Assembly (NCBI GenBank): GCA_002785995.1
Contig: NHNV01000031.1
Coordinates: 1 to 64,000 of the forward strand
Source: Mycosphaerelloides madeirae
Lineage: Eukaryota > Ascomycota > Dothideomycetes > Mycosphaerellales > Mycosphaerellaceae
Length of the DNA stretch: 64,000 nt
Reading direction: 5' to 3'
Shown in pieces: positions 1-10,866 of this stretch. The first letter of the stretch is position 1. Each line of letters begins with the position of its first letter. The notes below the pieces were generated by a model that had not been told where the DNA came from, did not search any database, and saw only the letters and a list, made by a program, of their open reading frames with translations. Made by a program: the position numbers and the translations under genes.

Positions 1-131
1 GGGTGTATTTGACGCCCTTTAAGAAGAATGTGTTGGGGTGCGATTCGGCGCAGTACTTTGGATGGCTCTCGCAGAGGATAACATTGTCGTGCTTCTCCTG
101 TGCTTGTAATAGCCAGGTAGACATAGCTGTA

Positions 132-158
132 ATGATGATGATGATGATGATGATGATA

Positions 159-203
<45 letters not shown>
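132..203. repeat. ATG/GAT trinucleotide microsatellite
   Basis: An almost pure run of ATG units, broken once by a TAA-containing unit near position 157. It reads as poly-Met on the plus strand and poly-Ser on the minus strand, so the short open frames across it are by-products of the repeat and not genes. Confidence 0.95.
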
Positions 204-338
204 GTGACAGAGCTGCATTCAACAAGATGGGACAAATTTGGGATATTCACAGTGCGTTAGTAGTAAGATCCACCCATTGTGGACCTAGAGGCAGGGTCTG
301 CATACACCCCTGTTGGTTAATGGTCATGCCCATCACGT

Positions 339-842
339 TCAAAACTGACTAACTAGTAAGAAAACACCTCCTTGACCGACCAGACCAATAGTTGACCGGT
401 AACCGACCAAACCATTAGATGACCAGACCATTAAGGCCCCTGTGTCGTCGTAAGTGTAGACCGGATCGGGGGATAAATCAGAGCTACCAATGGTATGGCG
501 CATCATGCTGAAGCCTGCGCTCGTGTTGCTGTAGGACACATCCAGAAGTTGATTGAGGAGAGCGGCTTGATTGGTGCTGGAGAGGCTGTTGATGGTAGCG
601 ACGGTGGCATCTGTGACTGCGGCGCCGAAGCCAGTGATGTTTTGTTTGTAGCCAGTGGGGCTATCGTCGATAGTGAGATTCCAGGGTGTTCCTGAGCCGG
701 AGGTGCTGCCTTTAACAGGGCCTGCAATTGGTGAAAGGGCGAGGGAGAGATCTGAGTTGGAGGCGTATGCTGCGGCTGTTGTTGAAGTCGCGGCTCGAGC
801 GAAGCTGAGGCCTGCTAAGAGGAGGGCGAGGGTTTGGAACAT
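339..842 (-). pseudogene. Truncated 5' end of a GH30-family glycoside hydrolase
   Basis: The reading opens at 842 with a signal peptide (MFQTLALLLAGLSFARA) and continues with a GH30-like N-terminal part, including a GFGAAVTDAT stretch and a MMRHTIGSSDLSPDPVYTYD stretch typical of fungal glucosylceramidase / beta-1,6-glucanase proteins. GH30 enzymes are several hundred residues long; here family similarity ends after about 130 residues and the frame runs through TGGTC-rich repeats to a stop. The TIM barrel and its two catalytic glutamates are absent. It is therefore a gene start cut off by rearrangement, or a first exon whose remainder has been lost. An upstream in-frame start at 926 is possible but would hide the signal peptide. 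Confidence 0.6.
373..433. repeat. Degenerate short direct repeats at the GH30 break
   Basis: Three imperfect copies of a TGACC(G)ACCAGACCA-like unit lie at about 373-390, 400-417 and 420-433. They sit exactly where the GH30 reading frame on the minus strand stops matching its family, so they mark or caused the breakpoint. No known element was recognised. Confidence 0.4.
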
Positions 843-1926
843 CTTGCCCGACCTGGAACACAAACATATCTTAGTGAAAGTCAAGGAAAACCTCGAATAA
901 ATACTTCGGGTTTGGGGCAGACACACAATGCTCTACACGAAGGATCGTGGGGCTGTAATCCTTCCTCTCAGCTGGGGCCAAATGTTGGTCACACCGCGCG
1001 ACCTGCAAGGACGTAAGCATGGTGAAGCTTCACCAAGGCTTGTTTGATGCAGGCACGCGAGAGCTGAATAATGAAGCGACTTCGTAGTGCTCATTGCGCA
1101 TCGCTATTCCTGCCTCTTGAGGTAAGTCCGCTCTTAGTCAAGCTCGAATCATGAAAGCGGCCCCGATATTGGAGTCCATGGCTGAGACTAGACCGTCCAC
1201 GATTGCAGACGCCTTCCCAACTGAAGAACCTCGTACGCGGTTGTTGGAGATACATTTTCTGGTAAGAGGTGGATTTCGAGAACGAGGGAAGCTCTAACTG
1301 TGTTCTTGTGAGACCCGATGACGTCGTCAACGCCGGTGGCCGATGTCGTAAGCTTCAATGTTCCAGACGAGGACCCTCATGCGTAAAGTTCTTTCCATTT
1401 TCCCAAGTCGCATTCCTGGCCAGGCTATGACAATGACACAGAGACTCTCCAGCCGAATTTTGAAGGTAAGAAAATGAAGGTTCTTGCCAAGAACTCCGTC
1501 GTTCACTCACCATCGGCCTAAAGCCGGACTCTCCAAAAATGTTGCTCCCGCATCGCATGGGTGTAGGGCAGGGCTACCGGAAAACGGTAAGACAATTACT
1601 ATAGCAGAAATGCTCGTCGGATTTTAGAATCTCCCGTCTCGAACCTGAGAAGCCGACAGTCTGATTGGTTGAGGCAATGAAGTCCGTGGCATGTGATATC
1701 CCGCGGCCGAAATCGAAAAGGGATCCTCCGGTAACACCGACCATGTTCGCTCGCCATCATATTGTTGCAGGAATGCTCGTAGGGTAAGAACCCGCAGACG
1801 AGGACCGACTCCGGAGGCTGTTGCGATGATATGATCGGCGAGTCTACTGCCCATGGCTGGAGAGAAGTTGCTTGTAAGCCTTGGCTCTCCTGTCTTCTGA
1901 TCAACTCTCCTCTCAAATCCAACAAA
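843..1926. other. Intergenic, no gene seen
   Basis: Only short open frames without recognisable domains occur here. The stretch separates the truncated GH30 gene from the divergently transcribed MFS gene and probably contains that gene's promoter and leader. Confidence 0.5.
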
Positions 1927-3725
1927 ATGGAACGCTCACCCTCCTGGTTCTCACACTCCGAAGTCCACCCAGACCTCCTCCCTGACGACCACAAAAGCGA
2001 TTACGAGTCCGCAAGATTGTCCACAAGCCAACAACAGGAAGAAGTCGAAGCGCAACCCTCACCCCTCCCTTCAGAAGAGAGGGACGCCCTTCCTAGGGAT
2101 CCGAAGAAAGTCGACTGGGACGGCCCCAACGACCCCGAAAACCCGCGAAACTGGACCTTCGGCCAAAAATGGGCAGCCGTAGGAATCGTCTCATCTTTCA
2201 CGCTCATCAGCCCCATCGCCTCGTCCATGGTAGCTCCAGCCCTGCCGAAGATAAGTGAGGATTTGGGGATTACGAGTGAGGTGATTTCGCAGATGATGTT
2301 GTCGATCTTCATTTTGAGCTATGGTGAGAGATGCTCTTCTTTTCGAGTCGGGTGGAGTATGCTGACTTTGTCCGGAATAGCGATCGGACCGCTCTTTCTG
2401 GCGCCTTTGTCGGAGATATACGGGCGGGTACCAGTGCTTCAGCTGGCGAATTTGTTTTTTCTGGTGTTTAATCTGGTGTGTGGTTGGGCGCAGAATGAGG
2501 CGGAATTGCTTGTTTTTCGGTTGTTGGCAGGGTTTGGGGGTTCTGCGCCTTTGGCTATAGGCGGAGGGGTCTTGGGGGATTGCTTTTCGGCGGAGGAGAG
2601 AGGATTAGCTGCTGCGTTGTATACGCTTGGTCCAATCTTAGGGTGAGATGGCTTCAACTCCGTGAGTTTGCCGTAGCTGATTGGATTGCAGGCCGGCTCT
2701 TGGTCCTATCGCGGGTGGCTTCATCGCGGAATCGATTTCGTGGCGCTGGGTCTTCTGGATTGTCTCCGTGGCCGACGCAGTCGTCCAAGTCTTCGGTTTC
2801 TTCTTCCTTAAGGAAACGTGGGCACCCAAGATCCTCGAGGGCAAGGCGCGTCGCAAACGTCTCGAGACTGGGAATAACGAGCTCCAAGCCGTCAACTCAA
2901 ACGTCCACATGAAGTTGAGCTCGAAACTGAAGGTCAGCTTGTCGAGACCTTTCAAGATGCTCTTTGACCAGCCGGTAGTCATCTGTCTGTCGCTGTACAT
3001 GGCCTTCCTGTACGGCGTCAATTATCTGGTCATCTCGACTTTCTCGAGTCTCTTCACGGATGTTTATGGCGAGAGTGTGGGGATCAGCGGGCTGAATTAT
3101 ATTGCTCTGGCGGTTGGGTATACTGTGGGCGCGCAGGCGACTGCCAGACTCAATGACTGGACGTACAAGAAGATGAAAGCGAAGAATGGGGGAGTGGGAA
3201 GGCCGGAATTTCGAGTTATAGTCATCATCCCAGGCGCGATTCTGATTCCAATTGGTTTATTCTGGTGAGCTTGGCTTGACGGAGTAGTGGAGACTGAGGA
3301 GCTGACTGTACGGTGTGCAGGTACGGTTGGTCCGCAGAGGCCAAGACGTTCTGGCTCATGCCTGATATTGGCATCGGAATATATGCCTGCGCTATCATGT
3401 GTGCGAACATGGGCTGCCAGACGTATATCATCGATACGTATACGCGATATGCGGCGAGTGCGATTGCAGCGGCGACCTTCCTGAGGAGTCTGGCTGGGTT
3501 TGGGTTCCCTCTGTGAGTATTGCTTTCGCTTTTTTTGCGCATGCAACGTTCTAATAAAGTGTCCTCTTCAGGTTTGCGCCGTATATGTACGACGCTCTTG
3601 GGTATGGTTGGGGCAATAGTCTGCTGGCGTTCATATCCTTAGCGATCGGGCTGCCGGCGCCGTGGTTCTTCTGGAGGTATGGCCCAGCGCTACGGGGTAA
3701 GTCGCAGTTCGCGGCAGGCAGTTGA
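1927..3725 (+). CDS. MFS transporter, DHA1 drug/polyamine family
   Basis: A plasma-membrane proton antiporter of the DHA1 type, the family of Tpo1/Flr1-like exporters, predicted at 525 residues. Five exons join in frame: 1927-2323, 2381-2642, 2692-3264, 3321-3512 and 3572-3725, with introns of 49-59 bp. A hydrophilic N-terminus of about 95 residues carries the DPENPRNW motif common in this family. After it come the helices with the DHA1 signature GPLFLAPLSEIYGR, read across intron 1, and GPIAGGF across intron 2. The C-terminus ends after WFFWRYGPALR, as in relatives. The start at 1927 has a CAAA context; an in-frame ATG at 1831 would add 32 residues. The substrate cannot be told from sequence. 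The next gene, FMC1, follows 208 bp downstream on the same strand. Confidence 0.88.
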
Positions 3726-3933
3726 TAGAATTGATGATCATGTTTGAGTGTTGTCTTTGGCACGTAATATTTTATTGTACTGTCGTTGTAGAAAGGACGA
3801 CGGCGATGGTCCGTCTCCTGAGTCCTGGGATGCGCCCGAGCACGTGGATCCGACAACCCGGCGACCAGTTCGGCCTCATCTTCACCATCCACTGTTCATC
3901 TCCCATCAACAAGACATCGCAAATACCGCCAGC

Positions 3934-4308
3934 ATGTCCGCTCCATCAGTGCAAGCCCGCGCCCTCTACCGCCGTCTCTTGCGTGAGCTGCCTGCCCGCA
4001 CGCCGTCGATCCTTGCGAATCCGTCGCCGATGCAGAAGCAGATTCGCAGCGACTTCACCCACCACTCTTCTTCCACCGCGCCATCTCCATCTCTTGCACA
4101 TCAGCTGGAGAAGCCGATCGAACATAGGTTGGATGAGTTGGATCAATTCGTGCAGTATCTGGCTGCGCAACGCACGTATACGACGCTGCTGGAGCGGTAC
4201 AATCCGGGCATGAACATGACCGAGGAGGAGCGCGTCCGCCTGACGGCGAGACGGGTTGGGATGGATTTGCCGGATGATATGTGGAGGGGTCTGGGAAAGG
4301 AGAATTGA
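3934..4308 (+). CDS. fmc1: Mitochondrial ATP synthase assembly factor FMC1-like
   Basis: A 124-residue LYR-type small protein. Fmc1 in yeast works in the mitochondrial matrix with Atp12 to assemble the F1 sector of ATP synthase. The N-terminal part has an ALYRRLLRELP helix (LYR motif). The C-terminal part has the strongly conserved stretch RTYTTLLERYNPGM followed by an EEERVRLTARRVGM helix, which I recognise from filamentous-fungal Fmc1 proteins. The start at 3934 (MSAPSVQ) gives the usual family length; an upstream in-frame start at 3748 would overlap the 3' region of the MFS gene and adds nothing conserved. It appears to be a single exon. Identification is from the C-terminal motif and size. 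Confidence 0.75.
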   Translation: MSAPSVQARALYRRLLRELPARTPSILANPSPMQKQIRSDFTHHSSSTAPSPSLAHQLEKPIEHRLDELDQFVQYLAAQRTYTTLLERYNPGMNMTEEERVRLTARRVGMDLPDDMWRGLGKEN

Positions 4309-4567
4309 GAGGACGGTTGGGTTTAAGAGAACTGGGTACATATGGGAGTGGTCCCAAAGCTGAGGACAGAGGACATGCTACAACATGGGTAGCGAAAACC
4401 TTCCTCGTCGCCGCATACAAAAGCCACCCGCCGCTTCCCACATGCTGGGACTGTTTACCACTGCGAACATACACTTCGAATCCACATCTGCTCAGACACG
4501 CAATCCCGCGTCCGATTACTTCGATATACAGTCCAAGTCCACTAGGTCTTGAGATACTCTGCCCATC

Positions 4568-5395
4568 ATGGACCAAGCTACTACCTCTCGCACATCCCAA
4601 GGCGAGGACCTCGCATACCAGCTGGCTCAGCTGATCGTGCAGCCATCGCCAAACCAACCATCTCAGAATCCGGAACTGACCCTTCTCGGCATGCCCCGAG
4701 AGCTACGCGACATGATATGGGGTTTTGCGCTTCCTGAAGAAGAATTGCGCAGTGGAGGGACTTTGACCAAACGCAGTCACATTCACAGCAAGGGATACGA
4801 TGGCGACGACTACCCGGTCAAAGACAATTCTGACCACGAACCAAAATGGCCGGTGCCGCTCCTGCTCGTATGCCGCCAAATCAAAGACGAAAGTTATTCC
4901 GATCTATTATCAAAGGCATTCGTGTCAGTCCACCCCTGCTGTGCGGAGAAGCTCCAGTGCCTGCCATTCTACAAGCACATCCAATACCTCTCCGTGAAGT
5001 ACAATGAAAGCCTCGGTCTCCACCACGTCCGCTTCTTCCCGAAACTTACATACTTGGAGATTGTTCTCCCACGAAGCCGCCGTGCTACGGAGAAATGTTT
5101 CGAACACCTCTCCCGGAAAATGCTTACATACTTGCCAATGGATAAGGAATCGTCGAAGATGACGCTTTCGATACGGTGGCCAAGACTAGAAGAGGAATGC
5201 CGGGAATTCGGACTCTTCTCCAAGTTGTCCGAGCTCACGGCGGACAATCTCGGCCAGTATGAGCAAGCTGCCGAGATTTCCGCGAGGAGCAAGCGTGGAT
5301 ATTTGAGCTGGCTTGGAGAGGCCACGGATTTTGTGGAGTCGAGGCAGAAGCTTATGGATTCATGGAAGAGTGCTTCCAAGATACCTTTCGGGTGA
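4568..5395 (+). CDS. F-box-like / 2EXR-type protein of unknown function
   Basis: A 275-residue soluble protein. Around residues 38-50 it has LLGMPRELRDMIWGFAL, followed near residue 100 by LLLVCRQIKDE. This pairing (leucine-rich start, PxELRxxIW, then LLxVCRQI) is typical of the many F-box-like proteins in Dothideomycetes, which may recruit targets to SCF ubiquitin ligases; that role is inferred only. The rest has no domain I recognise. The stop at 5393-5395 overlaps a GGTGAGC donor-like site, so an extra 3' exon reaching to about 5573 cannot be excluded. Confidence 0.55.
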   Translation: MDQATTSRTSQGEDLAYQLAQLIVQPSPNQPSQNPELTLLGMPRELRDMIWGFALPEEELRSGGTLTKRSHIHSKGYDGDDYPVKDNSDHEPKWPVPLLLVCRQIKDESYSDLLSKAFVSVHPCCAEKLQCLPFYKHIQYLSVKYNESLGLHHVRFFPKLTYLEIVLPRSRRATEKCFEHLSRKMLTYLPMDKESSKMTLSIRWPRLEEECREFGLFSKLSELTADNLGQYEQAAEISARSKRGYLSWLGEATDFVESRQKLMDSWKSASKIPFG

Positions 5396-5879
5396 GCACG
5401 GCCAGCTACTGGAGAGGTATCAAGATGATGGCGGAAGGAGACTACCAGGGACTCCGATGGCTGCGCAACGCCACACAACATGCTCCGATTTGAGGCCCAG
5501 CCTCGGCCGATTTGCTGCATTTATGTTTGATTATCAGCATCGAAACTTGAAGAGTGGGTTGGAAAAGAATTGAAAAAGGATAGTGGGGAGGCCAAAAGTT
5601 CTGCATTTTTGTAAGCATTCTCTGGTAATAAAAACACAAACAAAAGTCCCAAAAACACCTGTTGACTTCCTAGTCCTTGCGGTCTCGCAAAAGCTGCAGA
5701 TGTCGTTGGACACCATAACGAACCAAACCAAATTTTTTTCCAATGCAGTCTGGAATCCCAAAATCACCCAGACGCCATCGGCATGCCAGTCGTAATCATC
5801 CGTGCAGCCAGAAGGGGCTACCCCGAGTACCGCTGATCAAGACAATCATCCACCGGCGAGGCTATCCACCGTTGCGAGA
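5396..5879. other. Intergenic between convergent genes
   Basis: No supported gene. The stretch holds the 3' ends of the F-box-like gene (plus strand) and the acidic coiled-coil gene (minus strand), including AT-rich sequence around 5590-5750. A possible extra 3' exon of the F-box-like gene would fall in its first 180 bp. Confidence 0.5.
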
Positions 5880-6455
5880 TCAAGAACACATCTCCACATC
5901 CTTAGGGGATGCGCCGAAACGGGACAGGGAGAAGAGGGTGATTGTAAACCGCCCGGGCGGAGTGACGGGCGGCGACGGAGGGTCAGGTGGAGAGACCGCG
6001 GAATCGCCCTGCGATGGCGAGCCAGGTGGTGGTGGAGTATAAGGAGCGCCGGTGATCTGGAACAAGTGCAGGGGCTCGCCGTCGTTGCCCTCCGCCTCCT
6101 CCTCCTCCTCCTCCTCCTCCTCCCACACCTCCGCGATCTTCTCCCTCGTCTTCACAATCTCTGCCTCCCAATGCGCCAACTTGCCCGACAAGCGTGCGTT
6201 CTCCTCTTCCAGGTTGCCGCGCTCGGCCATGTAAGTGACGAGCTCCTTGTGGGGGTATTTTCGCCAGCGAAACCGAAGTCGCGCTCGTTGGTTAGTACCT
6301 GGACTGTGCGACCGGCTTGGTGGAGGTCGGGAGCAAATTCGGAGAGTTTGCGAGTAGTACCAGACGAGAGACTTCGCGAGGTCGAGGTCGAGGATAAGGG
6401 TGTGCATGTAGGAGGGGTGGGGGGCGGCGCGGAGGGAGGTGGTTGTGGGGAACAT
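5880..6455 (-). CDS. Hypothetical coiled-coil protein with poly-Glu run
   Basis: A 191-residue reading frame with no recognised domain. A helical, heptad-like segment (AERGNLEEENARLSGKLAHW and on through KTREKIAEVW) leads into a run of nine Glu encoded by a GAG/CTC microsatellite at about 6095-6123. A Pro/Ser-rich C-terminal tail follows. I chose the ATG at 6455 because upstream sequence in the same frame looks like untranslated leader. The open frame continues upstream to 6911, so the start is uncertain. A second coiled-coil gene lies divergently about 600 bp away. Confidence 0.4.
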   Translation of the reverse strand: MFPTTTSLRAAPHPSYMHTLILDLDLAKSLVWYYSQTLRICSRPPPSRSHSPGTNQRARLRFRWRKYPHKELVTYMAERGNLEEENARLSGKLAHWEAEIVKTREKIAEVWEEEEEEEEEAEGNDGEPLHLFQITGAPYTPPPPGSPSQGDSAVSPPDPPSPPVTPPGRFTITLFSLSRFGASPKDVEMCS

Positions 6456-7053
6456 GATGGTAGTTGTTCGAGAGGAGACGGGGTTTGGTTGGTGGTGTTG
6501 TTGTTGTGAGTGTGTTTTGGGACCTTGAATTTGATGCTCTGAGTTCGTGTGGGTTCGCAGAGCTGGAGATCCAGGGTTCGGGGATATGAGAAAGAAGAAA
6601 AGAGAAAGCCCAGTCGGATTGCATATAGAGTGCGAACTTGAAAAGCATATACGGATTGTGTTATTGGGGAAGTTTATGTGGTTCGATAAGGCGATGGATC
6701 TATATGATCTAGGAAGGACAGATGCCTTTGTTCTGTTTGTCTCAAACGAGTAAAACAAACTCCTTCGTAGACGGGTATAATGTCTTTGTTGAAACATCAC
6801 TGATCCTGTATAAATTTGTTCTAAAAGCGAGACACGCCCCATTGATTCGAGCATACAAACACACACACTCAAGAGGAGTTCAATGATTACGCACCAAACA
6901 TGTCCCCACACGGTTCCGAAGAGCTATTGGAAGACTCTTCTGCACGCAATAGCCCTGTCGTTCTATGAGTACAATGTCTTTGTCCAAACTTACGCTCCTT
7001 GCGACACATAACTAGATGCTACTCATGTCTATCAGTAAGAAGCGCACCATCGA
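6456..7053. other. Divergent intergenic region between two coiled-coil genes
   Basis: Probable shared promoter. A short frame from 6900 to 6971 starts with ATG and encodes about 23 residues; it could be a first exon of the gene at 7054, but no splice pair was convincing. Similar AATGTCTTTG words occur at about 6779 and 6973. Confidence 0.35.
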
Positions 7054-7751
7054 TTGACTGAGCCATCCACACACAACAACAATGTTCGACAAGCCAACAG
7101 AAACCACCTTCACGCCCAACTCACTTGCACCCGCCAGGCCGCTCGTTTCGAAGTGGAAAAGCGATTGGAGCTCTTCGGTCAGGAGTTGGCTCATCATGAG
7201 CAGGAAGTCGAAGATCTGAAGAGACAGATGCTCGAGCTGCGAAAGCGAGAGTCAAAAGCGACGGGTCCGGTCCATGAGCAACAGCGAGATGAGTCTTTTG
7301 AAGAGCCGGATCTCGAGGCCATGCATCAGGCTGGTATTGACAGCGGAGCCTCGTTCTCTTCACCTACCTTGCCGGGAATGGCCATGATTTTGCCTTTCTG
7401 GACTCCAATCCTGCCTTATTACGACCTCTCCCTTCCCACCGACAAGCTCATCTCTTCGTGGACGGAGCTCATGAGCAGTTCCCGCCCCTTTACAGCACCT
7501 TGCGCATCTTTCCCAGCCCAACGATCATTACCACCTGCAGCGCTTGCTCACAAGGCTCTCGTGCTCTCGCCCTCTGCAAGCTTCAGATCTAAGCTGCTTT
7601 ACGCCTCGTCCCTGGCTTCGATCCCGGTGAGGCAAAGACGCATTTCCACCCCTGCCAGTTCGCTGCTTCTCCCGAAGGTGTTCGTGCTACATTTCATCGC
7701 ATGGCGGCTGAGGTGTTCGATGCTTTGCATGAGCATTCCAGAGACATTTGA
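7054..7751 (+). pseudogene. Hypothetical coiled-coil gene, apparently frame-broken
   Basis: The first 100 or so residues form a good coiled coil (EKRLELFGQELAHHEQEVE and beyond) with acidic and basic repeats. From about 7371 the sequence in the next frame looks more coding-like: it contains TTCSACSQ, then GFDPGEAKTHFHPCQF and GVRATFHRMAAEVFDALHEH. That frame carries a TAA at 7590-7592, which would be Gln if CAA. So the locus seems to need one frame change near 7340-7390 and one stop to be read through. If instead the original frame is used, the product is 239 residues, ending at 7773. No family recognised. Confidence 0.35.
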
Positions 7752-8047
7752 GGAGGTGCGTTTAGATTTGTAGTTAAGAGATCAATGCCTCGTCGCCGTC
7801 ACCTTCTTAGGCGTATGGTAAGAGGAAAGTTGTGAAACATAAGATTGACAGCATGTATGGCTCTTGGTCCGGTAGCAGCTGTGGGCTTGAAGTGATGGTA
7901 TTGACTAACAAAGGTCTCTGAAGCATCTGAACCACCCGGCGATGAGTCGCCAGCAAATGGCATTGATGCGCAGCTTTTGAATTCTGTAGTTGATGAGATT
8001 TCGTTCCTGTATGGAAAGCATGCTCTGTCTCAAAGTCAGCACTGATA

Positions 8048-10196
8048 TTGAAGGGCACTTCAGCTCTCAACACTGCGAGTCCCCTCGTTCTCAAGCCAAG
8101 GTTTTCGTCCATTCATTCTCTCCACTCCCGTTGCATAGAGATATGTCACAGCCCCGTTCTTCAAGCTGAGCTTGCTTGGAAAGCTTCGACCGCAGTCTCA
8201 CTTGAAAGCTTCTTAACATCATGGACCGAGGGATCATATCGACAAGATCCAAACGTGGAGCGACGGCGTTATTCTGACACGAGTGTCGCAAGTACAAATG
8301 ACCTGATACCCACATCAGACGTAAATCGACTCTGCCGTCAATGCAACCGATACTTTGCTGAAAATGCATGGACCCCGATAGAGGTTATGCTCCACCATCA
8401 GCCCAGCTTGACAGCCCTTCATCAGTCTGGCGGTCGAGGCTGTGAGTTCTGCTTATCCGTTCATAAGGAAGCTGTCAAACGAATCGGCAGGCAATTAAGC
8501 GACGAATTAAGCGAAGCTGATACACTTCACGCCAAAAGCCATTTTCGTGCGCAATCGGACGGCCCCTTGTCTGTCACTTTTCGGTTCAGCCCCTGAGCAT
8601 CTGTTGAGACGCGCAGATGACGAGATGGGAGGCTTTTCCGACATGCTCAAATTCTGCTGTTGTGCGCTGTTGGGCGACAGCGAGACCGTCGTGAAGACAG
8701 TACTCTTGCAGGGCAATGCTAGAAAATGCGTAGGGAGAGAGGTGGCTCGGGAGCCTGATATCGGTCTCAGCCAACGATGGATTGCGAATTGCGATGCCCA
8801 CCACGCGTCGTGTGCGCGAATCGAGGATCGAGCCTTGCCAACGAGATGTGTTGACATAGGTAAATCGTAGTACCGCCTTGTCGACACAGCTAGCATAACT
8901 AGCTGATATTCCGCGCTCAGTCATTGTTGGGGCTCGTCGACAAGACCGCTCATGGCTCTGAAGGAGAACATCAACGAACACCGAAAGACCTCGCCAGAAC
9001 TACCTCGGACGTTTGCGGATGCCATTATTGTGGCGAAGCATCTCGGCCTTAATTACATCTGGATCGATTCTCTCTGTGCAGTCCAGAAAAATTCTGAGAA
9101 CGGGCAACGTGAGTGTCCGCGTATGGCACAAGTCTATGCGAATGCAGCCGAAATCATTGCAGGTCCAGGGGCTGGAGATTGTGATGCTGGATTCTTGATG
9201 TCGAAGTCTCATCCGGACATCGAACTTGTCCCTTATCCATATGGAGGTGATGAGTGTATAAAAGGAGCCGTTGGGGTCTTTCTGACGAGTGAAGACGCGA
9301 AGTACGAATCCCCGGCTGTTCTGTCAAGAAGAGCGTGGGTCTTGCAGGAACGGCTGCTCTCTCCACGGATATTGTACTTCGGCACGAAACAGATGTACTG
9401 CGAATGCAACGCCTACACGCGCCGGGGAGATCTTCATGTTGCTGCTCCATGGGACCAACGTGTGCCAGCGTTGAAGACAGACGGTGGACCAGGGTCGCGC
9501 AAAGAAATGATTGGCGGCGCATTGGAGTCGAAGCAACTTTTAGATGCGTGGCGCGAAGTTGTAGTGGAGTATAGCAGGTTAGGGTCGAAGTACGCCACGG
9601 ACAATCTGCCAGCGTTGTCCGGGTTGGCAAGCCAAATGCATTCACAGACCGGAGACGAGTATATTGCCGGACTGTGGAAAACTGATCTTCCGTACTCGCT
9701 TATTTGGTACATCCCCACCAATTTCGATCACACTTACCTGAGAGGCGATTTTGGCGAGGTGAAGGCGCCATCCTGGTCTTGGGCAAGCTACCCGTATGCC
9801 ATCGAGTATCCGGGACAGGATGCGACGCCCTTTCTTCCGAATCCGGCCATCCTGGAGACTTGTGTTATACCGCCAGGTAAAGATCTTTTCGGCCAAGTAG
9901 ATGATGGTTTCTTGCTGCTCCTGGCGAGACTGGCCACAATAACAGTCCGACGGTCCAGGAATGCTTTCATTGAAGTCGAGTATCGCAAACATTTCCCGCG
10001 TTGGTATTTGTACTTGGAGAAATCCGAATGCTATCCTACAGAAAGGCCTAACTCAGTGTCTTGCGTAATGATTGGTCTTGTACTGGAGCCCATTTACGAA
10101 TGCAGTGCACTTTGCGTGGAGCCGGTCCGCGAGGACGATGACAATCAGAATTCGACTTTTCGTAGAGTAGGCATTGCTGGTCTGGGCTTTCCATAA
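8048..10196 (+). pseudogene. HET-domain (heterokaryon incompatibility) gene with three lesions
   Basis: HET proteins trigger programmed cell death when unlike fungal strains fuse. The expected order is visible. First comes a Cys-containing lead-in (LCRQCNRYF and GCEFCLSVHKEA). Next are NCDAHHASC and LPTRCVDIG, then the core YSALSHCWG. The core continues with LPRTFADAIIVAKHLG, YIWIDSLCAVQ and RRAWVLQERLLSPR, and ends in a long C-terminal region. Three lesions break it. An extra C in the run at 8590-8593 shifts the frame between RFSP and EHLLRRAD. TAG at 8868-8870 and TGA at 8904-8906 interrupt the otherwise continuous frame between VDIG and YSALSHCWG. Both stops are one C-to-T change from Gln or Arg. 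A GTAAAT donor-like site at 8860 did not give an in-frame intron. The 5' end is unclear because there is no good ATG. Confidence 0.75.
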
Positions 10197-10866
10197 AATC
10201 TAGACTACCGCTCTTTTCAGAACGAGTCGAATCTTCAATATGAACAGAACTGCAGGCTGGCACCTATACCGCCGCCATTCACGGAGGCAGCAGAGCGCAT
10301 GATTCGGCTCGTGTAGTCCAACGCCCGATAGTCGAAATGGACCGGAGAAAAGGTTGGGCGAGAGGATATAGGGATCTGAGAGTGTACGGCGTCGACATAC
10401 TGGGTATCGAGGGTTACATCGCTGCAAGACAAGGCGAAGTAGAAGGAACGTGTGAACAACGAAGTTCAGCAGGGCGTGCAGGGCAAACAGGGGCAGGGGT
10501 CGATAATAGCGGGGCAAGCGGGCCCTCCCGTCGGGCAGTCGCGAATCACAATGTTGACATGTGAGAAGCCCTTGAATTTTGGGCAGAAACACGCCGACAA
10601 CATACATTCACCTTCATCACCACCGCCTCCAAACCAGATCTCACCCAGAATTACGATCTCACAGTCGACGCGACAGTAGACATACATTGCAGCGCTCATA
10701 CCAGCCTCGAGCTCAGACAGAGGGACCCTGCAAGCCAGCAAGACCCCTCTCCGCCTGCGACACCTGCAACATTTGACTCGCACCTCACCAAGCATAAGAG
10801 CAGCAGCTGCATGAGCAATCTCCCACTGCAGCGATATTGCATGGCCACGCCGCCAAATCCGCCGAC
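10197..10866. other. Intergenic / pac1 upstream region
   Basis: No supported gene. Cys-rich open frames on the minus strand (such as 10466-10924) overlap the pac1 first exon and show no domain or signal peptide. The stretch probably contains the pac1 promoter and leader. Confidence 0.4.

Noticed and set aside
131..203. Poly-Met or poly-Ser protein across the microsatellite
   Set aside because: Pure trinucleotide repeat, with no sequence outside it that looks coding.
6456..6911. N-terminal extension of the acidic coiled-coil frame
   Set aside because: Low-quality translation rich in Ser/Arg/His from leader-like DNA; the ATG at 6455 starts the better part.
8860..8920. Intron removing the two stops in the first HET gene
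   Set aside because: The GTAAAT donor is good, but neither nearby acceptor restores the frame, and the skipped region itself reads as HET sequence (YRLVDTASIT).
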